From IMG/VR virus record IMGVR_UViG_3300027985_000624, positions 1 through 38,077 of that record: a stretch of DNA of 38,077 nt. One strand, written 5' to 3'. Positions 21,333 to 28,124 of the stretch are shown in pieces. The notes beneath the pieces were generated by a model. That model saw only the letters and a program-made list of their open reading frames with translations. It did not search any database and had not been told where the DNA came from. The position numbers were made by a program, and so were the translations under genes. How positions within the stretch are numbered: the stretch's first letter is position 1; every line of letters begins with the position of its first letter. This stretch comes from a virus.

Positions 21333-22133
21333 ATGGAAAAAGAGAAGAAGTATAGATGTTTGTCAGGTGGGTACATCACATGGGCTAAAGGGGAAATTTA
21401 TCCTTGCAGCATGAAAAGTGGAATAGGTGTTGCTGGTAGAACAGTTGAGTGTTTTGCCAAAAAGTTCCCCCATCATTGGGAGCTTGTTGAAGATGTATTT
21501 GAGTTGCCAGAAAAGTGGTTTGTTAAGTATAGCAACAGAGAAGAGTTTGTTATTTTAATGAAATGGTGTAATGCTAATTGGAGTTGGCTTGAACCAAAAG
21601 GAAATAGGGGATGTAATTCGAATAGGAGATGGGTTAGCCTTAGTACAAAAGTGGACAACTTTGAGGAAATCTCTTTTGATCAATTTAGAGAATATGTATT
21701 GAAAGAGGGAGATACAAATAAGGAATTTCTTGGATACAAAGTAAGGGAAGAGTTTGTTGACTACGCTCGTGCTTTAGTTGATAGTCTCACAACAAAAGAA
21801 ATGTGGCTAGAGGGTAAAACAACATTTGCTGCCACCAATAGTGATTGGGGTGAAACGTTCAAACAAGCTGGAGTTTTAGATCTATGGTTTGATAAGGTGT
21901 ACAAAGAAGAGTTAAATCTTCCAGTGATTAATGGTTACAAAGGAGAGCTTAATAAAGATACAAGAATCATAACTTATGGTTGTGCTGAGTTTAGGCTAGA
22001 GGCATTAATTGAAATTCACAAAAACCTTGACATTGGAAATAATAGATCCATCCAAGAGATTACTTTGGATAGTGGCGTTGCACTGAAAGCATCTGAGATT
22101 TGTGAGATAATTGAGTATTGTGAACAATTTTAA
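21333..22133 (+). CDS. Modular phage orphan (QAGVLDLWFD family)
   Basis: 266 residues. The N-terminal ~130 residues have Trp-rich KYRCLSGGYITWAKGEIYPC and WFVKYSNREEF...W segments. The C-terminal part contains FKQAGVLDLWFDKVYKEE-LPVINGYKGEL and a YGCAEF region. That C-terminal module is also present in the 34937 gene (FKQAGVLDLWFDPIYDEG), so the two are partial paralogues. Such mix-and-match proteins occur in several Bacteroidota phages. No catalytic motif, signal or membrane segment. Function unknown. Confidence 0.72.
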   Translation: MEKEKKYRCLSGGYITWAKGEIYPCSMKSGIGVAGRTVECFAKKFPHHWELVEDVFELPEKWFVKYSNREEFVILMKWCNANWSWLEPKGNRGCNSNRRWVSLSTKVDNFEEISFDQFREYVLKEGDTNKEFLGYKVREEFVDYARALVDSLTTKEMWLEGKTTFAATNSDWGETFKQAGVLDLWFDKVYKEELNLPVINGYKGELNKDTRIITYGCAEFRLEALIEIHKNLDIGNNRSIQEITLDSGVALKASEICEIIEYCEQF

Positions 22134-22154
22134 GTTTAATATAAAAAGAGAAAA

Positions 22155-22622
22155 ATGAGAGGATTTTTTATTACAGTTGGAGCAATTGCTGCCATTTTTG
22201 TTTTGGGTTTTTTGGGAAAATTGTTGTTCTTTGGGCAAACGATTGTCAACAACACATTTTCAACGCCCACACAAATTAACAACAAGGTTATGAATGCAGA
22301 TAATGCAATTGATAGCTATGAGTGGTTTGTTCAGCAAGAAAAGGATATAGAGAGACTATATCAACAGGAGGCGAATCACATTGAAGCCTTTGATCGCTTT
22401 AAGGAAGGCTTGCCTAAGAATAGGGAAAAGTGGTCATTCTTCGATAAAGAAGAATATCAAAGACTATCTACAAACATAACAGCTCAGAAAGATATGGTCA
22501 ACAGAGCTATTCAGAACTACAATGCAAAAAGTGCTATGGTTACAAAAAATATCTTTAAAGATAACTTGCCAAGCAATTTAAGTAGAAGCTGGTATTCACA
22601 GAAACAATTATTATTCCAATAA
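22155..22622 (+). CDS. Membrane-anchored phage protein
   Basis: 155 residues. One N-terminal transmembrane segment (GFFITVGAIAAIFVLGFLGKLLFF), then a periplasmic-type helical domain (NADNAIDSYEWFVQQEKDIERLYQQEANH..., AQKDMVNRAIQNYNAKSAMVTKNIF). The NxRxx-N-Y-N-A-K-S-x-M end resembles LemA-like phage proteins. It is immediately followed by a lipoprotein gene (21-nt gap); the two are probably functional partners at the host envelope, e.g. in superinfection exclusion or lysis. That role is inferred only. Confidence 0.72.
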   Translation: MRGFFITVGAIAAIFVLGFLGKLLFFGQTIVNNTFSTPTQINNKVMNADNAIDSYEWFVQQEKDIERLYQQEANHIEAFDRFKEGLPKNREKWSFFDKEEYQRLSTNITAQKDMVNRAIQNYNAKSAMVTKNIFKDNLPSNLSRSWYSQKQLLFQ

Positions 22623-22642
22623 CATTAACAAAAAAAGAAAGT

Positions 22643-23176
22643 ATGAAATTTTTAATTACCTTTTTTCTTGTGTTAATTGCAATTCTAGCAACATCTTGCT
22701 ATGATTACAAAAACTCAACCGCAGAAATTGAACAAAGAAAAACCGAAGTAAATCAATCAAAATTAATTAAAGCCCAACCACCAGTAAGTTTAGATTGGTC
22801 TTTAGAGCGAGATCAAATTAACAGAAGAACCACAAGATGGAATGACAAAAACAAAACATCTTATGTTTACCTACTGTCAGATATGGGAACAATCATTGCC
22901 TACTTCCCAATCAAAGGTAAAGTTAGTTCCGTTAATAGTCAAATAACAAATCCAGAACAATTGGCACTTTCAAGGAAGGGCGCAAAGGATGGATTTCATT
23001 ATGTAGACGGGGTACTCCCAAGCCCAGCTGAAGATGGCTCATACGGTACAAATGGTGACGGTATATTCTTCTTCTTGACTGATGGAACATATATGGAATG
23101 GAATGGCAAATACCTGTTGTGCGACAATTATATTAAATTAACTCAAAAACCAGTACTTACATACAGTGTAAAATAG
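22643..23176 (+). CDS. Phage lipoprotein
   Basis: 177 residues with a clear lipoprotein signal: MKFLITFFLVLIAILATSC, where the lipobox ATSC gives lipidated Cys19. The mature part includes DQINRRTTRWNDKNKTSYVYL, FPIKGKVSSVNSQITNPEQL and LPSPAEDGSYGTNGDGIFFF plus YMEWNGKYLLCD, a pattern recognised from lipoproteins of other phages, where it is often paired with the anchored protein encoded just before. It should sit on the periplasmic face or the outer membrane. Exact function unknown; superinfection immunity is a reasonable guess. Confidence 0.82.
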   Translation: MKFLITFFLVLIAILATSCYDYKNSTAEIEQRKTEVNQSKLIKAQPPVSLDWSLERDQINRRTTRWNDKNKTSYVYLLSDMGTIIAYFPIKGKVSSVNSQITNPEQLALSRKGAKDGFHYVDGVLPSPAEDGSYGTNGDGIFFFLTDGTYMEWNGKYLLCDNYIKLTQKPVLTYSVK

Positions 23177-23217
23177 AAAGCATGGTGTTTAGGGTGGTTC
23201 GACTCCACCCATTTCAC
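23171..23217 (+). other. tRNA 3'-half-like sequence
   Basis: GGTGG-TTCGACT-CCACC (23193-23209) is a perfect T-arm (extendable to 6 bp), followed by CATTTCAC. No D-arm or anticodon arm lies at the right distance; only GTAAAAT-like sequence at the end of the lipoprotein gene could act as a partial acceptor. It may be a truncated tRNA, a tRNA-like terminator, or a phage attachment core matching the 3' end of a host tRNA gene. Confidence 0.45.
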
Positions 23218-23243
23218 AATTATTGAAAATAAATACAGCAATA

Positions 23244-23275
23244 TTTGGTAAACTAAAAACAAACACCTATCTTTG
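23244..23275 (+). promoter_or_regulatory. Bacteroidota-type promoter
   Basis: TTTG (23244-23247), 20 nt, TATCTTTG (23268-23275) followed by TATAGGATTT. The ATG at 23290 follows. Confidence 0.75.
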
Positions 23276-23289
23276 TATAGGATTTAAAA

Positions 23290-23490
23290 ATGAAAGTTAT
23301 GGAGTTATTAAAAACAATTACATTTACATTCAGAATAGCACTTGGGGTTATCTTATTTTTAGTACTTTTGCCACTAACAGGATTCCAAGCCTTGTTCTTG
23401 GCGATTGGAAGTTTGCTTTTATGTAAAAATTTATTCTTATACTCTTCGCCCATATCCACTTTGGCCTTAAATGAAATTGTTGAAAAGTGA
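23290..23490 (+). CDS. Small membrane protein
   Basis: 66 residues, mostly hydrophobic: one or two transmembrane segments (ITFTFRIALGVILFLVLLPLTGF and ALFLAIGSLLLC). No conserved domain. First gene behind the promoter at 23244-23275; its stop overlaps the GTG start of the next gene. Confidence 0.65.
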   Translation: MKVMELLKTITFTFRIALGVILFLVLLPLTGFQALFLAIGSLLLCKNLFLYSSPISTLALNEIVEK

Positions 23491-23729
23491 AAGAGTTCAG
23501 AAAATTAAAGGTGGGAGCAACATATCTTATAGATGGGGTTGGTGACTATAGGTTGGTTAGTGTAATAAAAGAAGGTTGCTCCTACACACTTCTGTTTTAT
23601 TCAGAAGATAACCCAAAAAACTTTTGGAGAATACAAAAAACAAACGGAAAGAAAGTGGAAGGCTTAATTCCAATAGATGCCTTAATCGCAAACAGATTAA
23701 TTTTGGGGGGAAGAATATATGAAAAGTAA
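23487..23729 (+). CDS. Small hypothetical protein, GTG start
   Basis: 80 residues starting with GTG that overlaps the previous TGA. Beta-rich SH3-like pattern (KLKVGATYLIDGVGDYRLVSVIKEG-YTLLFYSED) and a hydrophobic C-terminal strand. No known family. Its end overlaps the next small membrane protein by 11 nt. Confidence 0.6.
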   Translation: MKEFRKLKVGATYLIDGVGDYRLVSVIKEGCSYTLLFYSEDNPKNFWRIQKTNGKKVEGLIPIDALIANRLILGGRIYEK

Positions 23730-23847
23730 ATATCTGATCACAGCAGTATTGGGAGCAATTCTAGCAATAGTGTTCATAAAGTATGTAATTTACACATTAA
23801 TGTTAACTGGAATAATTTCAATAGCATGGATATATTTAAAGAAATGA
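23719..23847 (+). CDS. Tiny membrane protein (42 aa)
   Basis: 42 codons, too short for many gene callers: MKSKYLITAVLGAILAIVFI followed by KYVIYTLMLTGIISIAWIYL and KK. It is almost entirely hydrophobic and would form two transmembrane helices. It overlaps the upstream gene by 11 nt, which supports coupled translation. Size and topology would suit a holin-like or membrane-stress protein, but nothing proves that. Confidence 0.5.
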   Translation: MKSKYLITAVLGAILAIVFIKYVIYTLMLTGIISIAWIYLKK

Positions 23848-23904
23848 GTTTCTGTACAATATTTACATTGAACAACAATTTGAAGAACTGTAAAATCAAA
23901 TAGA

Positions 23905-24852
23905 ATGACAAAGAAGATTTATTTTATTGACAAAATGGAAGTCGCCATTGGCGACAAGGTTGAGATTGGTGACTTAACTGTAACACTAACTCAAGAAATA
24001 ATTGACGACAATCCCGATTTATTTGAAGTAAAAGAAGGACTTTCTGACACAATGTATGTTAAATGTGTTTGCAATAAAGGCTTCACCGATAGGGGGTTTG
24101 ATGTTGGTGATGTTATTGAAGTTAAAGACATTAATGATGTTGGGATGCTTTTTGTATCAGACAAATACCGTTACTCCATGAATGGAACGCTTTGGAAATT
24201 TGAGCCTTCAACTAAAAAAGAATACCTACTTCAAGAGGCAAAGAAACGCTATCCAATTGGAACTAGATTTATTTCAGCGTATAGACCTGATTGCACTTAT
24301 ACAGTAAGTGGAGATTTACAGTGGTGGAGAGATTGTGATACAGATATTGTAGTTGGAGTCAATGGAGCTTCCGTTTATTCACAAGGGGAATGGGCAGAGA
24401 TCATTAAGCCAGTATTTACTACAGATGATGGGGTTGATGTTTTTAAAGGACATAAATACTTTTCAACCAAAGAAGCTGCCGAGGAGTGGTTGAAAGAAAA
24501 TAAAACAAAAGAGAAAACCTTGAATGACTATAAAGAAATGCTTCTAGACGCTGATGGGATGTTAGATGGAGGGTGTTGTGCTAACATTGAAAAATATGAG
24601 CTATTTTATGCCCTTAAGGCACATTACCCCAAACTATATTGGACTCAAGTGTTGCAGCTAATCGCAGATGATTTAAATGAAGAGTTTGATGAATCGTGGT
24701 TTAATATCCATTACTGCAAAAAACAGAGTGTGTATGATGTTTGTGAATGGTCTTATGTTACCCACAGTACAGTTAAGTTTTCATCTAGAATGATAGCAGA
24801 AAAAGCAATTGAGATTATGGGAGATAAGCTAAAATACATCTACGAATGTTAA
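23905..24852 (+). CDS. Modular phage orphan
   Basis: 315 residues. The N-terminal part is a beta-rich DKVEIGDLTVTLTQEIIDDNPDLF-type domain. A central module LLQEAKKRYPIGTRFISAY...WAEIIKP (~110-185) recurs in the 27502 gene (LLKEASKRYSIGTKFKS...WAEIVG). A GHKYFSTKEAAEEWLKEN element follows, then a C-terminal helical domain. It is one of several mosaic proteins in this phage built from exchangeable blocks. No enzymatic motif; function unknown. Confidence 0.7.
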   Translation: MTKKIYFIDKMEVAIGDKVEIGDLTVTLTQEIIDDNPDLFEVKEGLSDTMYVKCVCNKGFTDRGFDVGDVIEVKDINDVGMLFVSDKYRYSMNGTLWKFEPSTKKEYLLQEAKKRYPIGTRFISAYRPDCTYTVSGDLQWWRDCDTDIVVGVNGASVYSQGEWAEIIKPVFTTDDGVDVFKGHKYFSTKEAAEEWLKENKTKEKTLNDYKEMLLDADGMLDGGCCANIEKYELFYALKAHYPKLYWTQVLQLIADDLNEEFDESWFNIHYCKKQSVYDVCEWSYVTHSTVKFSSRMIAEKAIEIMGDKLKYIYEC

Positions 24853-24938
24853 TTGCAGTATGTTTAATTACAATTGCAGCTTTGATCTATTATGATACGA
24901 AGAGCAATAATGACAACGACCCGATGATTTATGCGTAA
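24846..24938 (+). CDS. Tiny membrane protein (30 aa)
   Basis: 30 codons: MLIAVCLITIAALIYYDTKS plus a short acidic tail. One transmembrane helix. It overlaps the end of the preceding gene and the start of the helicase gene (ATGCGTAA at 24931), consistent with a coupled small gene. Function unknown. Confidence 0.4.
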   Translation: MLIAVCLITIAALIYYDTKSNNDNDPMIYA

Positions 24939-26643
24939 ATTTAAGATTGAGGGAGGAGAAGTCTTTTTCTCCTTCCCATTCTCCAAAGACCTTAATCAAA
25001 AGTTTAAAAGAGTTCCAGGCGCAAGATGGAATGGTGAGTTAAGAATGTGGATAGCACCAATCATAAAAGGCAGTGAAGAAAAGATGCTTGACTTCATAGA
25101 TGACAACAACTTCATAGAGCATGAAGAACAGTATGAAGATGCAGAGCAGAACTTGAACTTCACAGAGTCTGAGATGAGTGAGTTAAAAGGAAAGTTATCT
25201 ATGCTTGACTTATGTTTTCAACCAAGAGACTATCAATTAGAGACAATAGCTTACACTTTAGATAAGCGTAACGTACTGAATGCCTTGCAGATGGGCTGTG
25301 GAAAATCATTTTGCTCAGTATTGGCAGTTGAACTAGATAAAGCTTTTCCCTGCTTAGTTATAACGCCAGCTTCAATTAAGCATCAATTTGCAAATGAATG
25401 GAAGAGGTATACTGGAAGAACATCAATATCTGTAATAGAGTCAAAGGAGACTAAGAGTCGAAAAAACGACTGGAATGCAGATGTTGTTGTAATTAACTAC
25501 GACATACTTGCTAAGTTGGTTGATAACGGCAGAGTGGGTAAGTCTACAGGAAAGCCCCTAAAAGATTTGGAGATGAGGTTTTTAGAACTTACAGGCAGAG
25601 AGTGGAAGAGTGTTGTTGTTGATGAAGCTCACTTTTGTAAAAACCCAAAAGCAGCAAGGTCAAAGGGCGTTGCCAAGATAATGCAGAATAGCTCAATTCA
25701 ATTAAGGCAATTGCTTACAGGAACTCCAAGTGGAGGTAAACCAAAGGATTTGATTAACCTGTTTAAGCTTATTGGTGTGTTTGAAGATGTTTTTGGCAGT
25801 TACAATAGGTATGTTTATCGCTACTGTAATGCTAAGGCTGGCTTTGGTGGAAGCTTAGATATATCAGGAAGCTCAAATTTAGTGGAACTCAATCAAGTGA
25901 TGAGAGATAACTGTTATATACGGTATGAAATTGAAGATGTGATTGATGAGCTTCCTGATAAGATTGAGACTATACTTGACACACCACTTTCTAATCAGAA
26001 GCTATATAACTCTGCTAAGTCAGACATCTTTTCTCATATAGTAAAAGAAAAGGGTACAGAGAGCGCATTTAAAGCACTCAATGCAGAAGTCTTGGTACAG
26101 CTATCAACTTTATTTAAATTGTCAATAGAGGGCAAGAAAAAGGCCATTATTCAGTATCTTAAAGATTGGAAGGAGTGTGGGCGAAAGTTGGTTGTATTTG
26201 GAGAGAGTAGAGATGTACTTAAAAGTCTTGCAGAAATATTTCAGTGTGATGTGATTCAAGGGGGAATTTCAAGTGAAGAGAAATTTCATATTGTAAATAA
26301 ATTTAAAGAAAGTGAAGACATCTTTTTATTTATTAATATGAAAGCTGGTTCTGTTGGTATTGATGGAATACAAGAAGTTTGTAGCAATGTGCTTGTTGTT
26401 GAGCTGCCTTGGAATCCAGACACACTTGATCAAGCTATCGCAAGAATAAGGAGAATGGGGCAGAAGTCTACGGTTGACGTAAGGATGATGCTTAATATGA
26501 ATGGAATTGATGGTTGGAAGTGGAATGATATTATAGTTCCAAAGAAAGCTGGAGCTGATACAATAAATATTGGATCTTTATTGAAGGAAGAAGATATACT
26601 CAATGAGAGTGTGTCAATAAGTTTAATTGATTATTTAAGGTAA
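24931..26643 (+). CDS. SNF2-family DNA helicase/translocase
   Basis: 570 residues. The N-terminal ~60 residues (VFFSFPFSKDLNQKFKRVPGARWNGELRMW) resemble a HARP-type DNA-annealing module. The SNF2 core follows: motif I LQMGCGKS, motif II VVVDEAHFCKN, motif III LLTGTPSGG, and C-lobe QGGISSEEKFHIVNKFKES, NMKAGSVGIDGIQE and DQAIARIRRMGQ (motif VI). The HARP-plus-SNF2 order is that of annealing helicases such as SMARCAL1 and of many phage helicases. It probably remodels forks or branched DNA. It is the only clear helicase in the window; no DnaB-like protein is seen. Confidence 0.9.
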   Translation: MRKFKIEGGEVFFSFPFSKDLNQKFKRVPGARWNGELRMWIAPIIKGSEEKMLDFIDDNNFIEHEEQYEDAEQNLNFTESEMSELKGKLSMLDLCFQPRDYQLETIAYTLDKRNVLNALQMGCGKSFCSVLAVELDKAFPCLVITPASIKHQFANEWKRYTGRTSISVIESKETKSRKNDWNADVVVINYDILAKLVDNGRVGKSTGKPLKDLEMRFLELTGREWKSVVVDEAHFCKNPKAARSKGVAKIMQNSSIQLRQLLTGTPSGGKPKDLINLFKLIGVFEDVFGSYNRYVYRYCNAKAGFGGSLDISGSSNLVELNQVMRDNCYIRYEIEDVIDELPDKIETILDTPLSNQKLYNSAKSDIFSHIVKEKGTESAFKALNAEVLVQLSTLFKLSIEGKKKAIIQYLKDWKECGRKLVVFGESRDVLKSLAEIFQCDVIQGGISSEEKFHIVNKFKESEDIFLFINMKAGSVGIDGIQEVCSNVLVVELPWNPDTLDQAIARIRRMGQKSTVDVRMMLNMNGIDGWKWNDIIVPKKAGADTINIGSLLKEEDILNESVSISLIDYLR

Positions 26644-26644
26644 T

Positions 26645-27043
26645 ATGGAAAACAAGCTAGACGATTTAATTGAGTTCTACTACCCAGGTATAGATGGGCT
26701 AGATAAAGTTGATCTCAAAGCAATCCTCGTTAGTTGGGGAACTAAGTGTTTTGAGGCAGGTAAAAGCAGAGACTTCGGCTCTTACATAGATTTTGAGAAA
26801 CCTAAACCAAAAGTGCTTTATGAAAATGAAGTGGGAGAGGTATTCACTGAATTTGACCTAAGTCACAATATTCCAGTGTTTTATATAGAGGATGGGGAGC
26901 TGGTTGAAGAAAGGTTTAAAAATATACACGGAGAATATACGTCTACCATAGCTTCAACAGGTATCTTTAAGTCAAAGGAATCTCTGCTTGATTATATGGT
27001 GACAGTAAATTATCATTATGGAAAAAATAAGAGCTTGGACTGA
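26645..27043 (+). CDS. Hypothetical protein
   Basis: 132 residues, acidic, starting 1 nt after the helicase stop. It has LDDLIEFYYPGIDGL-KVDLKAILVSWGTKCFEAGKSRDF and FKSKESLLDYMVTVN. No domain recognised. The last 26 nt overlap the RNase H gene in another frame, so it belongs to the same operon. Confidence 0.6.
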   Translation: MENKLDDLIEFYYPGIDGLDKVDLKAILVSWGTKCFEAGKSRDFGSYIDFEKPKPKVLYENEVGEVFTEFDLSHNIPVFYIEDGELVEERFKNIHGEYTSTIASTGIFKSKESLLDYMVTVNYHYGKNKSLD

Positions 27044-27476
27044 TGGTAGTTGTTATTGGAAGATAAGAAAAGGCGGATGGGGAGCTTACATTGAGTGTGA
27101 TGATAGTTCATTTGAGTTGAGTGGAGGCTACAATGACACAACAATAAGTCGCATGGAAATAAGGGCTGTATTAGAGGTGTTAAAATGGCTACCTTATGAG
27201 AAGTGTGCATTGATTGTTTATTCCGACTCTGAGTATGTCGTGAAGTCTTTTGTTGAAGGAAGGTTGTGGAGATGGTTGGAGAAGGATTTTATTGGAGTGA
27301 AAAACGATGATCTTTGGAAAGAGGTTGTCGAGTTGTTGTGTGTGAAAGATGTTGACCTTAACATTGAGCACGTAAGGGGACACCAAAAGCTAGATAGCGA
27401 GCATGGGATAAAGAACGCTATAGCAGACGCGCTTGCCCAATACGATTCTCATGAGGTTTACATTGATGACAAATAG
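27018..27476 (+). CDS. rnhA: Ribonuclease HI
   Basis: 152 residues, full length. Catalytic set: D in WTDGSC (~9), E in ISRMEIRAVLEVL (~47), D in YSDSEYVV (~70) and D in NAIADALAQ (~135), with the HVRGH histidine loop. It cleaves RNA in RNA-DNA hybrids, removing primers during phage replication or R-loops. The N-terminal basic stretch KIRKGGWGAY is typical. It sits with the SNF2-like helicase and RNR genes in the DNA metabolism operon. Confidence 0.93.
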   Translation: MEKIRAWTDGSCYWKIRKGGWGAYIECDDSSFELSGGYNDTTISRMEIRAVLEVLKWLPYEKCALIVYSDSEYVVKSFVEGRLWRWLEKDFIGVKNDDLWKEVVELLCVKDVDLNIEHVRGHQKLDSEHGIKNAIADALAQYDSHEVYIDDK

Positions 27477-27501
27477 TATAATAAAATTAAATTACGATAA
27501 C

Positions 27502-28110
27502 ATGGAAAGAAAGTTTAAAGTAGGAGATAGGGTTAAAATTCGGCAAGATCTTGTTGCTGGTACTCTTTACGATGACTTATGTTTTGTTGGTGATATGGTT
27601 GAGTTTTTAGGTAAAGAGACTACTGTTAGCCATATTGACACCATTGGTTATTATTCTTTGGATGAATGTAGTGATTGGAGTTGGAATGATGCAATGTTAG
27701 AGGATATTGAAATAGATAATAATAGTTTACTAAAAGAGGCTAGTAAAAGATATTCAATAGGAACCAAATTTAAGTCACCCAACGATGATTTTGAGGCTAG
27801 AGAAGTTGATATTTACAGCGATGAGGAAGTGATAGATTACTATTTTGACTCAGATGGTAAATATAAGTGTATTAGATCAGCGATGAAGTGTGAAGGTGGA
27901 CTTTGCTCAAACCCCTTAGTGTGGAGAGAGGATCTTGGTTGGGCTGAGATAGTTGGAGAAGAAAAAGAGAATGTGATCATCTCATCAAGAGAATTAAGGT
28001 CATTAGCATCACTTCTTGAGAAGTATGAGCACCACACCTCAAAATTAAAAGAGGTTGAAGTGGAGCTAGAAAATAAAATAAAGGAATTAGGGATTAATTT
28101 AACATATTAA
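27502..28110 (+). CDS. Modular phage orphan, KOW-like N-terminus
   Basis: 202 residues from MERKFKVGDRVKI (an in-frame start further up would overlap the RNase H gene). The first ~75 residues are an SH3/KOW-like beta barrel (FKVGDRVKIRQDL..., FVGDMVEFLG). The middle module LLKEASKRYSIGTKFKS...GWAEIVG is shared with the 23905 gene. The C-terminus is a short coiled coil (LRSLASLLEKYEHHTSKLKEVEVELENKI). Function unknown. Its stop TAA is followed at once by the Shine-Dalgarno of the RNR gene. Confidence 0.68.
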   Translation: MERKFKVGDRVKIRQDLVAGTLYDDLCFVGDMVEFLGKETTVSHIDTIGYYSLDECSDWSWNDAMLEDIEIDNNSLLKEASKRYSIGTKFKSPNDDFEAREVDIYSDEEVIDYYFDSDGKYKCIRSAMKCEGGLCSNPLVWREDLGWAEIVGEEKENVIISSRELRSLASLLEKYEHHTSKLKEVEVELENKIKELGINLTY

Positions 28111-28124
28111 GGAGGATTTAATTG
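28109..28124 (+). promoter_or_regulatory. Strong ribosome binding site with TTG start
   Basis: AAGGAGG (28109-28115) lies 6 nt before the TTG at 28122. It is a perfect Shine-Dalgarno, rare among genes in this window, and identifies TTG as the RNR start since no nearby in-frame ATG fits. Confidence 0.75.

Noticed and set aside
23145-23217. Complete tRNA ending at 23217
   Set aside because: No D-arm or anticodon arm and no complementary 5' acceptor strand at the required distance; only the T-arm end is present.
23223-23426. ORF covering the promoter before the 23290 gene
   Set aside because: It spans a perfect promoter and runs in another frame over the small membrane protein; composition is not protein-like.
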